Shown here in pieces: positions 34,106 to 43,103 of a stretch of DNA of 64,000 nucleotides (position 1 is the first letter of the stretch; each line of letters starts with the position of its first letter). Source of the DNA: CAYOZN01 sp964408455 (GTDB lineage: Bacteria; Planctomycetota; Phycisphaerae; UBA1845; UTPLA1); assembly GCA_964408455.1 (NCBI GenBank), contig CAYOZN010000014.1, positions 1 through 64,000 of the forward strand, read 5' to 3'. The translations under genes were made by a program, and so were the position numbers. The notes under the pieces are model-generated. The model did not search any database. It saw only the letters and a program-made list of their open reading frames with translations, and was not told where the DNA came from.

Positions 34106-35626
34106 TCAGCGGTTGAGATCGGTTTGTTTTTCGAGGTCCTTTGCGGGCGGGCCGTAGATTCTGGTGCCGTCGGCGGCGTAGCGGCCGCCGTGGCAGGGAC
34201 AATCCCACGTTGACTCCGCCTCATTCCACTGCACGTAGCAGCCCGCATGGGTGCACACCGGTGACAGCAGGTGCAGTTTGCCGCCCCTTTCACGGCACGC
34301 GGCCACGGTGTGTCCCCGGTAGCGCGCGAGGCAGCCACTGCCGGGAGCGATCTCCTCCAGGCTCTCAATCTTTTCAGGGGAGAGTCGGTCCATGACGAAG
34401 CGTTTTGCCACGTCGAGGTTTTCGGAGATGAGGCTGCCCGCCGCCGCCAGCGGCTTCAGCCGCGAAGGCGTCACAATCTTTGCGATCGCCGATTCCCTGC
34501 CGAGGAGCACGTCGCAGAGCACCTCGGCCGCCATGGTACCGAAGGTGAGGCCGGTGCCGGAGAAACCGGTCGCCACGTACAGATGCCTGGAGAAGGGTAC
34601 GAGGCCGACGAACGGCAGGCCGTCGGAAGGCTCGAAGAACTCCGCAGACCAGCGTTCGTGGACGTCGCCGCCGCCGAAACGGGTGCGGAAATAGTCGTCC
34701 AGCTGCCGGTATGCCTCGCACTCGTTCTCGTGGCCCGTCTTGTGATCGGCGCCGCCGACGATGATGGTGTTCGGATCGGCCCCGCTCGCGCGACGGATGT
34801 AGTGATAGGGCGATTCGTCGTCAAAGTAGAGGGCGTCCGGCACCTCCTGTGGGCTCGACGCGGTGAGCACATAGGACTGGTACGGCGCGATGCGCATGTC
34901 CAGTTCGGATATGCCCAGGAATGCCGAGTGCGTGCAGAGCAGAACCGAGAGCGACGAGACCACGGCATCCGAGCCTGCAACGCGGATCTGGCAGGGCTCG
35001 CCGTCTTCCGGCGGCAGCACGCGGGTCTGCTCGTAAACGGCGCTGCCATCGCCATGCACCAGGCGGGCGAGGGCGTGGACGTATTTCAACGGATGGAAGC
35101 GGGCCTGGTTCTCGACCTTCAGTCCACCGGCCGTTGGGAATGGCAGGCCGACATCGCGCACGATTTCCGCCTGCAAACCCAGGCTTCGGGCGGCATCGAG
35201 TTGTTCGGCCAGCCGCCGTGCGCCGTCCGCCGACTCGCTGTAGGCGAATGCCGGCACGCGGGCAAAGTCCGCGTCGATGCCAAATTCCTGACACCACTGC
35301 TCGATCCGTGTGATGGCTGCCAGTCGCGCCCGCGTGATCAGCCGGGCATCCTGCTCGCCGTGATCGCCGATCAGCGTTTCGATGCCCTGGTCGGGAAGCG
35401 CTTCGAGGTGGGCGCTGGTGCCGCCGGTCGTACCGGCGCCGACGCGATGCGCCTCCAGCACGGCGACGCGCCTGCCGGCCCGCTTGAGCAGCAAGGCCGC
35501 CGTGAGGCCGGTGATGCCGCCGCCGATGATGGCGACATCGGTGCGGAGATCCTTTTCGAGCTGCGCGAATGCCGGCGGCGTCCCCGCTCCGGCATACCAG
35601 CATGACGTTGGGCTGATGCCTACCAT
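34106..35626 (-). CDS. FAD-dependent oxidoreductase with C-terminal Rieske domain
   Basis: The 506-residue protein has a DAO-type FAD domain: DVAIIGGGITGLTAALLLKRAG near residue 30 is the Rossmann motif. After it a linker leads to a Rieske [2Fe-2S] domain at the C-terminus with CTHAGC and CPCHGG. The protein may oxidise an amine or similar substrate and pass electrons through the Rieske cluster. The ATG at 35626 follows AGGAGA, and the first 70 residues of the longer reading frame are not homologous. Similar FAD-Rieske proteins are widespread, but no substrate is established. Confidence 0.88.
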   Translation of the reverse strand: MVGISPTSCWYAGAGTPPAFAQLEKDLRTDVAIIGGGITGLTAALLLKRAGRRVAVLEAHRVGAGTTGGTSAHLEALPDQGIETLIGDHGEQDARLITRARLAAITRIEQWCQEFGIDADFARVPAFAYSESADGARRLAEQLDAARSLGLQAEIVRDVGLPFPTAGGLKVENQARFHPLKYVHALARLVHGDGSAVYEQTRVLPPEDGEPCQIRVAGSDAVVSSLSVLLCTHSAFLGISELDMRIAPYQSYVLTASSPQEVPDALYFDDESPYHYIRRASGADPNTIIVGGADHKTGHENECEAYRQLDDYFRTRFGGGDVHERWSAEFFEPSDGLPFVGLVPFSRHLYVATGFSGTGLTFGTMAAEVLCDVLLGRESAIAKIVTPSRLKPLAAAGSLISENLDVAKRFVMDRLSPEKIESLEEIAPGSGCLARYRGHTVAACRERGGKLHLLSPVCTHAGCYVQWNEAESTWDCPCHGGRYAADGTRIYGPPAKDLEKQTDLNR

Positions 35627-35778
35627 GCGGGCTCTCCTGGCGCCATTTGCAGGCGCGATGTCCCGGATCGTAGGCGCAGCCTCCTGACAGCAACGTGAAT
35701 TCCGGCGCAATGTTCTGGCGGGATTTCCGATCTGCGGCGGCCGCAAATGTGCGGCCCGCGTAATCCGAAGCCGACGGC

Positions 35779-36945
35779 TCAAACGCGTGCAGAAACCTCT
35801 GCCCCCGCGGCAGGCGATGTCTCGAGAAGACGGCATTTGGCCAGAGCGGCGCTGGTGGCGGCGGAATGCAGCCGCTGCCGGACGATCGGGACGGCCGCAT
35901 GCAGTGCCAGAGCGACGACGCAGCCGCCGAACCCCGCGCCGGTGAGTCGCGCGCCGGCAACGCCCGGCACCGAGCGGACAAGTTGAGCGATCTCGTCGAT
36001 CTGCGCAAGCGATACCTCGTAGTCACCTCGCAGCGACTCGTGGCTCTCATTCATCAGGCGGCCCAATTGCTGCACATCGCCGCGCCGCAGGGCGCGAACC
36101 GCGTGCTGCGTGCGCTCGATCTCGCTGATGACATGGCGTGCCCGGCGAAACTGCGCGTCGGGCATGCGGAGACGGGCGGCCTCCAGCGCCTCGAGTGTCA
36201 CGTCGCGAAGAGACACCGGCCCCTCGCCATCGCCGCCCAGGGCGAGCCGCGCCTCCGCACACTCACGCACACGTTCGTGATATGCCCCCGATGCAAGCTC
36301 GCGGCGGATGCCGCTGTCGATGATCAGCAATGAGTAGCCATCGGGCCAGGGGACGTGCTCGATCGTTTCGTTTCGACAGTCGATCAGCAGGGCGTGTTGC
36401 GCGCGCGAGAGTGCCGAGGCGAACTGGTCCATGATGCCGCAGGGGACGCCGGTCGTTCGGTGCTCGACGCGCCGGGCGAGCCGGGCGATCTCGGCCATCG
36501 GCAGACTGTTGCCGGCGGCAGTCAACAGCGTGAGTGCCAGGCCGATCTCCAGCGCCGCGCTGCTTGAGAGACCGGCGCCGAGGGGCAGATCACCGTTCAC
36601 GACAAAATCGCAGCCTTTCAGCATGAAGCCGGCCTGCTGGAGTTCGGTCGCCGTCGCGGATACGAACGATCGCAGGTCCGCACCACCGGCGGGGCCAATG
36701 TCGTCGATCGCGATTTCGACGCCCTCGTTGGTGGCGCTGCTGAAGCCGCGCAGCATGCCGTCGCCGTTGACTCGCGCGGCAATGCGGATGCACTGGTCGA
36801 TGGCGACGGGCAATACAAGGCCGTCGTTGTAGTCGACGTGTTCGCCGATCAGGTTTACACGGCCGGGCGCGCGAATTTGAAATTGCGGCGCAGGGCCGGG
36901 AAAGCGGGTGAGAAATTGGTTGACCAGGCGCTCGGAACACTGCAA
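35779..36945 (-). CDS. galK: Galactokinase
   Basis: This 388-residue GHMP kinase phosphorylates galactose at C1. APGRVNLIGEHVDYN at the N-terminus, the ATP loop PLGAGLSSSAALE and GARLTGAGFGGC near the C-terminus are diagnostic. The usable start is TTG at 36945, preceded by GAGGAGAG, because the first internal ATG would remove the galactose-binding motif. The adjacent gene on the plus strand is a beta-helix protein, so no other galactose-pathway genes are nearby. Confidence 0.9.
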   Translation of the reverse strand: MQCSERLVNQFLTRFPGPAPQFQIRAPGRVNLIGEHVDYNDGLVLPVAIDQCIRIAARVNGDGMLRGFSSATNEGVEIAIDDIGPAGGADLRSFVSATATELQQAGFMLKGCDFVVNGDLPLGAGLSSSAALEIGLALTLLTAAGNSLPMAEIARLARRVEHRTTGVPCGIMDQFASALSRAQHALLIDCRNETIEHVPWPDGYSLLIIDSGIRRELASGAYHERVRECAEARLALGGDGEGPVSLRDVTLEALEAARLRMPDAQFRRARHVISEIERTQHAVRALRRGDVQQLGRLMNESHESLRGDYEVSLAQIDEIAQLVRSVPGVAGARLTGAGFGGCVVALALHAAVPIVRQRLHSAATSAALAKCRLLETSPAAGAEVSARV

Positions 36946-37106
36946 GCGATGGCTCTCCTCGTAAGGGAGGTGAATGGTGCAATCGGCCGGCGCATGCAGC
37001 CCAAATTCTATCGTGGAAACGCAAGCCGGACCACGACGCACGGCAGACTGGTCGCGTGGACGGCGGCGTGCGATATGATTGTACGTGAATCGACGGAGCT
37101 TGATCC

Positions 37107-39314
37107 ATGATGACCGGCATATTGTTCAGTGCCTTCGCGATGTGCGCCGCCGCGGAGTTGCCCGAAGTGAAGTTGACCGGCGACGAACTGGTGGTGAAAA
37201 AGTCGTGCCGCATCGTCATTCCCGATGGCACGATCATTGCCGACGCACAAAACGACGGCGTGATAAAGATCGAGGCGTCAAATATCACGGTCGAGTTTGT
37301 GCCCGGCGCCATCCTGTGCGGCGCCGCCCCGTCGCAACGACCGGATGAATACAAGGGCTACGCGATCTGTGTGAAGGGTCATAAGAACGTCACGCTGCGG
37401 AATGGGGCGATTCGGGGCTACTGGTGCGGGATTTATGCGGTCGATGCCGATGGCCTGACGGTGGAGAACGTCAAACTCTCGGACATGCGGCGCGACCGGC
37501 TCCGGTCGACGCCCGCGTCCGAGGACAGCAGCGACTGGCTGTGGCCCCATGCCAACGACGATAGCGAGTGGCTGAAGAAGTACGGCGCGGCCATCTGCAT
37601 CGAGAAGACGAGGCAGGCGACAATCGCGAATTGCATCATTCGCCACGGGCAGAACGCGCTCATATTCGACAACGTTTCCGAGAGCCGGGTGTACGACAAC
37701 GACTTCAGCTTTAACAGCGGCTGGGGCATCGCGATGTGGCGATCGTGCCGCAATGTGATCTCGCGAAATGCCCTTGATTTCAACGTCCGCGGCTACAGCC
37801 ACGGCGTGTACAATCGCGGTCAGGATTCGGCCGGCATCCTCGGGTTCGAACAGTGCAGCGACAATGGCATTGCGGAGAATTCGGCGACGCACTGCGGCGA
37901 TGGCTTCTTCGGCTTCGCAGGCAAAGAGGCGCTGGGCCAGACGCCGCCGCCGAAACCCGAATTCGATTACCGCCGCGCCGGTAACAACGACAATCTGCTC
38001 ATCGACAACGATTTTTCCTATGCCCCTGCTCACGGCATCGAGATGACATTCTCGTTCGGGAATCGCTTCATCGGCAATCGTCTCGTCGGCAATGCCATCT
38101 GCGGCGTATGGGGCGGCTACTCGCAGGACACGTTGATCGCCGGCAACCTGTTCGAGAACAACGGCGAACGCGGCTACGGCCTGGAGCGCGGCGGCGTGAA
38201 CATCGAGCACGGCCGCAACAACAAAGTCGTCAATAACACATTTCGCGGCAACAAGTGCGGCGTTCACTATTGGTGGAACCCGAAGGCCGAGCTGTTGAAG
38301 GGGCCATGGGGCATGGCCAATGAACCGGTGGCAAAGGACAATCTCATCGCCGGCAACGATTTTCTCGGCGAGCAGGTTGCCTTCCACTTCCGCGGCCCGA
38401 CGGAGGTCACCATCGGCCTCAACCGGATCGAAAACTGCATTAAGGAGATCGACGCGGCCCCGGAGGCGAGCATCCTTCGCGACGAAACGGTAAAGATCGA
38501 CAAAGCTGAAACAAGGCCGAAGTACAAGGCATTGGGCGAGAAACGGCCGGTCGGAGCTCGAAAACATCTTGCGGGCCGTGAAAACATCATCATGACGGAG
38601 TGGGGTCCGTGGGATCACGAGACGCCGCTCGTGCGTCTTGCGGAATCCACCGGGCGCGCGCGGATCTACGAATTTTTTCGAATGACCGGCGATCCGCAGA
38701 TCGAGCTTGCCGGAAGCGGCCTTCGCGCCGATTGGACGCCGCACTCGGGCACGGCCCCGGGCCGCTATGAGATCCGTGCGGACGAACCGGGCATATATCC
38801 ATACTCCTTCGCCGTCCGGGCGGGCGACTTCAGGCAGACGCTGACCGGCACGATCATGGCCGCCGAATGGGACGCCGTTTTTTTCAAGTGGGACGTGGAC
38901 CCGCGCGAGAAACTTGATGAATGGCGCCTGCTCGCCGAAGCCCCCGGGGCCGTGCACGTTCGCGTCGATCGCATGTCGATCAAGTACGCGTTCGGCGGCC
39001 CGGGCGATCAGAAGCTCTCGCCGGCGCTGACCGAATCGCAGCTCGGCAAGGACCACTTCGGCATGATCGCAAAGACAACGCTGGAAATGTCCGCCGGCCG
39101 GTGGAAGGTCTCTACGCTGAGCGACGATGGCATTCGCGTGACGGTGGACGGGACGCGGGTCGTCGAGGATTGGACGTGGCACGCGCCGAAGCGCGTTGAA
39201 GGCGAGTTCACGCTAAAAAAGCGCAAGAAGGTCGACATCGTCGTCGAGCACTTTGAGATCGACGGCTATGCCACGCTGGAGTTCGAACTTGGCCCTGCCG
39301 AGCCGGGCTCATGA
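37107..39314 (+). CDS. Secreted right-handed beta-helix protein with C-terminal PA14-like region
   Basis: The 735-residue protein has a short hydrophobic N-terminus (MMTGILFSAFAMCAAAE) suggesting secretion. Residues about 50-440 contain NosD-like parallel beta-helix repeats with many short Asn-rich turns (for example NCIIRHGQNALIFDN, YDNDFSFNSGWGIAMW). The C-terminal third (VKYAFGGPGDQKLSP, then a GIRVTVDGTRVVEDWTWH region) resembles a PA14-type carbohydrate-binding domain. It is likely a polysaccharide-acting or polysaccharide-binding extracellular protein. The gene diverges from galK and its 3' end overlaps the next gene by 6 nt. Confidence 0.75.
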   Translation: MMTGILFSAFAMCAAAELPEVKLTGDELVVKKSCRIVIPDGTIIADAQNDGVIKIEASNITVEFVPGAILCGAAPSQRPDEYKGYAICVKGHKNVTLRNGAIRGYWCGIYAVDADGLTVENVKLSDMRRDRLRSTPASEDSSDWLWPHANDDSEWLKKYGAAICIEKTRQATIANCIIRHGQNALIFDNVSESRVYDNDFSFNSGWGIAMWRSCRNVISRNALDFNVRGYSHGVYNRGQDSAGILGFEQCSDNGIAENSATHCGDGFFGFAGKEALGQTPPPKPEFDYRRAGNNDNLLIDNDFSYAPAHGIEMTFSFGNRFIGNRLVGNAICGVWGGYSQDTLIAGNLFENNGERGYGLERGGVNIEHGRNNKVVNNTFRGNKCGVHYWWNPKAELLKGPWGMANEPVAKDNLIAGNDFLGEQVAFHFRGPTEVTIGLNRIENCIKEIDAAPEASILRDETVKIDKAETRPKYKALGEKRPVGARKHLAGRENIIMTEWGPWDHETPLVRLAESTGRARIYEFFRMTGDPQIELAGSGLRADWTPHSGTAPGRYEIRADEPGIYPYSFAVRAGDFRQTLTGTIMAAEWDAVFFKWDVDPREKLDEWRLLAEAPGAVHVRVDRMSIKYAFGGPGDQKLSPALTESQLGKDHFGMIAKTTLEMSAGRWKVSTLSDDGIRVTVDGTRVVEDWTWHAPKRVEGEFTLKKRKKVDIVVEHFEIDGYATLEFELGPAEPGS

Positions 39315-39857
39315 TGGGCGGTACTGTTCCAGGCGCTTGTAGAAGATGACGGTGTCATGCAGGCCCTTGCCATCGGGATCGACGGCGAACTCCGGGATGA
39401 TGCCGACGCAGGTCCAGTCCATGCGCCGGTAAAGTTGTTCGGCCGCTGCCCCGCGCCGCGCATCCAGCGTCAGCAGGGTGAAGCCGGCGGATCGTGCGTG
39501 ATCCTCGATCGCCTGCATGAGCCGGGTGCCAAGGCCGCGGCCCTGGCTGCGGCGATGCACGATGAGCTTGGCGATCTCGGCCCGGTGCGGCTGATTCGGC
39601 GCCCATGCGGGATGAAGCTGGACGGTGCCGGCGATTCCCTCCTGGTCGCGAGCGACCAGAAAGACCGCCCGGTTATGCGCGCCGGCGATCGTTTTTTCCC
39701 ACCAGTCCTCCACCTGTTCGAGTGACACCGGTGAAACAAAACTGACTGCCGCGCCGGACTCGACGGCATCCACGAGCAACATTGCCAGTGAACGCAGATC
39801 CTCCCGGCCGACCGGGGACGCGAGTCGTTCAATGATGGGCATTTCGTTTGCGTGCAC
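39309..39857 (-). CDS. GNAT-family N-acetyltransferase
   Basis: The 182-residue protein is a Gcn5-related acetyltransferase. The acetyl-CoA site is HRRSQGRGLGTRLMQAIED, followed by FTLLTLDARRGAAAEQLYRRMDW. The substrate is unknown. The start is taken as GTG at 39857, with GGAG about 8 nt upstream; an ATG at 39842 is also possible. It is convergent with the beta-helix gene and overlaps its end by 6 nt. Confidence 0.85.
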   Translation of the reverse strand: MHANEMPIIERLASPVGREDLRSLAMLLVDAVESGAAVSFVSPVSLEQVEDWWEKTIAGAHNRAVFLVARDQEGIAGTVQLHPAWAPNQPHRAEIAKLIVHRRSQGRGLGTRLMQAIEDHARSAGFTLLTLDARRGAAAEQLYRRMDWTCVGIIPEFAVDPDGKGLHDTVIFYKRLEQYRPS

Positions 39858-40135
39858 GGTTTAACTCCGCCCCTCGACGAAACACTGACAAAGTAAGCCG
39901 GGGAGGCCGAGGATGCCAGAGATGCCGCCGGCGCCGCATCGCACCAGGTTCCGCAAACAATGGCCCTGCCGTTGAAACCGCCCGCAAAAAGGTGCCCCCA
40001 ATCCACGCCGGCGCGATGGCGCGCCGTCGCATGCCTTCGCAGGTGGTTTTCCCCTGCCGACTTGACGATTAGAATGAAAGGCGCCGGACCTCCCGGTGGC
40101 GGCCAGGCGGCCACGCGACTCTCCCGGCGCAATGT

Positions 40136-42322
40136 ATGCGAGCATCCCGATCAAAGCCCATGGATACGACTGTCACGCCCAGCTCTGCGTCTGGCTACGA
40201 TCTGCCCGAGGTCGATGTTGCGCCGCAGCGATACCTCAATCGCGAGCTTTCATGGCTGAAGTTCAACCAGCGCGTGCTGCACCAGGCCCTGGACGATCGC
40301 AATCCACTGCTCGAGCGCATGCGATTTCTGGGCATTTTCACGTCAAATCTTGATGAATTTTTCATGAAGCGCGTCGGCGGGCTGAAGCGGCAGCTGTCGG
40401 CCAACCTGATGGCGCTGTCCATCGACGGAATGACGCCCTCCCAGCAACTTGCGGCCATCCGCGACACGGTTGTGCCGATGCTCGCGACGCAGTCGCAGTG
40501 CTTTACCGACATCATCGTCCCGGGGCTTGCGCGGCACGGTGCATTCCTGCTGAAGTGGGATCAACTCAGCGAAAAGGAACGGGAGTTTGCCGAACGTTAT
40601 TTTCGCCGGGACGTGTTCCCGGTGCTTACACCGATGGCGGTCGACCCCGGCCATCCGTTCCCGTTCCTTTCGAATCTGTCGCTTTCGCTGGGCGTGAAGC
40701 TGTTTCATCCCAAGTCGGAGGAAACACTTTTCGCCCGCGTCAAGGTGCCCGAGACGTTTCCACGCTGGGTGCGCCTCGAAACCGGCGAATTCGCCGGCCA
40801 GCATCGCTTCATCAGCCTGCTCGAGATCATCCGCCAGAACCTGGCGGCGCTATTTCCCGGCATGCAGGTGCTGAGCACCACGCCCTTTCGCATCACGCGC
40901 AATGCCGACATCGAGCGCGACGAAGAAGACGCGGAGGATCTGCTGGAACTCATCGAACAGGAGCTGCGCGAGCGCCGCTTCGAGCGCATCGTGCGCCTGG
41001 GGCACGACACCAGCGGCGATCCATGGACGCTGCAATTCCTGATGAGGGAGCTGGACCTGACGGATACCGACGTCTTCGAGGTGCCCGCCGGCCTCGATTT
41101 CACGGCGATCGCCCCCATCGCCGATCTGGAGCTGCCGGGCTGCAAGTATCCTGCCTGGACGCCGGTCACGCCGCCGCGGCTTGCCGACGACCAGGCCGAC
41201 ATCTTCAGCGTCATTCGCGCGGGCGATCTGCTGGTGCACCATCCGTACGAGAGTTTCGCCGACAGTGTCGAGCGCTTCATCCGCACGGCGGCGGAAGATC
41301 CGCGGGTGCTGGCCATCAAGGTCACGCTCTATCGCGTCGGAGACAGCAAGACGCTGATGGACAGCCTCATTCGCGCGGCCGAAGTCGGCAAGCAGGTCGT
41401 CTGCCTGGTGGAGCTGAAGGCCCGTTTTGACGAGCAGAGTAATATCTTCTGGGCCCACGAACTGGAGCGTGCCGGCGTGCACGTGGTCTATGGCATCGTC
41501 GGTCTCAAGACGCATACCAAGATGACGCTGGTGGTGCGGCAGGAGTCCGAGGGCATCCGCTGCTACGTGCACATCGGCACCGGCAATTATCATCTCAAGA
41601 CCGCACGGCTCTATACAGACCTGGGTCTATTTACGTGCCGTCCCGATATCGCCGGCGAAATGGTCGAGCTGTTCCACTACCTGACGGGCCGCTCGCTCAA
41701 GGGTAATTACGAACGCCTGCTGGTGGCGCCGATCAACATGCGGCAGCGATTCGTCGAACTCATCGACCGCGAGATCGCCAACCGGGCGGCCGGCCGGCCT
41801 GCGGCCATCGTCGCCAAGATGAACAGCCTCGAAGACAAGCGCATCATTGCGAAGCTCTACGAGGCATCGGAGGCCGGCGTGCAGATCGATCTGATCGTGC
41901 GCGGCTTTTGCTGCCTGCGCCCGGGCGTGCCGGGCCTCTCCGAGAACATCCGCGTGATTTCCATCGTGGGCCGGTTTCTCGAGCATTCGCGCATCTTCTA
42001 CTTTCGCAACGGGGCGGAGGATGCCGTCAATGGCCTCTTCCTGATCGGCTCGGCGGACTGGATGTATCGCAATCTGAACCGCCGCGTGGAGATCATCACG
42101 CCGGTGGATGACGTCGGCTGCCGCCAGCGGCTGTGGAGTATCCTCGAAGCGTGCCTGGCCGATCGTCGCCTCGCGTGGGATATGCAACCGGACGGGGAAT
42201 ATGTGCGGCGCACGCCGGACGATCCCGAGACGCAGCTCGGCGTGCATGCGCAACTGATGGCGGCGGCGCGAGAGAGTGCGGTGCGCGAAATCCACGGAAA
42301 CGGGAATGGCGGCCAGGTTTGA
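40136..42322 (+). CDS. ppk1: Polyphosphate kinase 1
   Basis: PPK1 reversibly polymerises the gamma-phosphate of ATP into polyphosphate. The 728-residue protein starts with RYLNRELSWLKFNQRVLHQA of the N-terminal domain. The autophosphorylated His lies in HIGTGNYHLKTARLYTDLGL, and GSADWMYRNLNRRVEI near the C-terminus completes the active site. The first ATG at 40136 is used, but an ATG at 40160 is equally possible because neither has a good ribosome site. It appears to be a single gene. Confidence 0.93.
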   Translation: MRASRSKPMDTTVTPSSASGYDLPEVDVAPQRYLNRELSWLKFNQRVLHQALDDRNPLLERMRFLGIFTSNLDEFFMKRVGGLKRQLSANLMALSIDGMTPSQQLAAIRDTVVPMLATQSQCFTDIIVPGLARHGAFLLKWDQLSEKEREFAERYFRRDVFPVLTPMAVDPGHPFPFLSNLSLSLGVKLFHPKSEETLFARVKVPETFPRWVRLETGEFAGQHRFISLLEIIRQNLAALFPGMQVLSTTPFRITRNADIERDEEDAEDLLELIEQELRERRFERIVRLGHDTSGDPWTLQFLMRELDLTDTDVFEVPAGLDFTAIAPIADLELPGCKYPAWTPVTPPRLADDQADIFSVIRAGDLLVHHPYESFADSVERFIRTAAEDPRVLAIKVTLYRVGDSKTLMDSLIRAAEVGKQVVCLVELKARFDEQSNIFWAHELERAGVHVVYGIVGLKTHTKMTLVVRQESEGIRCYVHIGTGNYHLKTARLYTDLGLFTCRPDIAGEMVELFHYLTGRSLKGNYERLLVAPINMRQRFVELIDREIANRAAGRPAAIVAKMNSLEDKRIIAKLYEASEAGVQIDLIVRGFCCLRPGVPGLSENIRVISIVGRFLEHSRIFYFRNGAEDAVNGLFLIGSADWMYRNLNRRVEIITPVDDVGCRQRLWSILEACLADRRLAWDMQPDGEYVRRTPDDPETQLGVHAQLMAAARESAVREIHGNGNGGQV

Positions 42323-42347
42323 AATTGTCAATCCGCCCGGCCGGCAA

Positions 42348-42776
42348 TCAATTGTCCATCGCGCCCTGATCGATCCAGTCGCGTATGAGCGCCAGCTCCG
42401 TTGAGCTGAGCCGCTCGCCGAACAGCGGCATCGTCGAACCCACCGGCGGGGCATTGGAACTTACTTTCTGGAACAGCAGGCTGCCCGCGGAATTGCCGGG
42501 AGCCACGAGCGTCAGCGCGTCGTCCTGCGAACTTGGCTGGTTGACGAGCGAGTCGTAGGACTGCCCCGTCGTCAGCACGAGATCAATTCCCGAGAGATTT
42601 GCGAACGCGCCCTGGCGATGGCAACTGACGCAGCGGGCTTCGAAGATCGGCTGAATGTCGTTGTCGAACAATACGGCACGTCCGCTGTCCGCTCCCGGCA
42701 GATTGACTTCGCCCTGGCACGACGCAAGAAGCGTTGCACACAACAGCGCCAGGCAACAGGGCACCCATCTTTTCAT
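42348..42776 (-). CDS. Small c-type cytochrome-like lipoprotein
   Basis: The 142-residue protein has a signal segment ending in LLASC at Cys20, a lipobox. One heme-binding motif, CVSCH (residues 49-53), is followed by the pattern of planctomycete cytochrome-like proteins (FANLSGIDLVL, PGNSAGSLLFQKV). A distal ligand is likely Met116 in PVGSTMPLF. It would be an electron carrier on the outer face of the membrane. AGGAG precedes the ATG. It is convergent with ppk1 and divergent from the sugar dehydrogenase. Confidence 0.8.
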   Translation of the reverse strand: MKRWVPCCLALLCATLLASCQGEVNLPGADSGRAVLFDNDIQPIFEARCVSCHRQGAFANLSGIDLVLTTGQSYDSLVNQPSSQDDALTLVAPGNSAGSLLFQKVSSNAPPVGSTMPLFGERLSSTELALIRDWIDQGAMDN

Positions 42777-43103
42777 AAACCACTCCTGTAAAAAGATGCG
42801 AGAAGCCGGAGAGCGCGAGCCTGCGGCCCGGAAGGTGCAGCTCTCGCCGCTGCCGGGGCCGGTCCGCCTGTTGGTCGTCATCGCATGCGGGCCTAATGAG
42901 ATGTGGCCGGAACGGGATTGTCTTGCAGGAAGCTCTGCACGCGGCTGGAGGCTGGCCGGCAAAAAAGCGGCCGTTCGCCGCAATGCCCGTCGCCCGTTGC
43001 GACATGCTTGGTAGGAGCCGCGGGCAGGTTCATGCGCGCTGGTTCAATTCACACACCAACTCGGCGTCCAGACGCCGAAAGAGGCACTCAGGAGGGAGCG
43101 GCC
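42777..43103. other. Divergent intergenic region
   Basis: A 327-bp gene-free stretch lies between the cytochrome lipoprotein (minus) and the sugar dehydrogenase (plus). It must hold both promoters. No clear promoter boxes, RNA structure or repeat was recognised. Confidence 0.4.

Noticed and set aside
37278..39182. Long minus-strand frame opposite the beta-helix gene
   Set aside because: The plus strand has a signal segment and repeated beta-helix motifs; the antisense has none.
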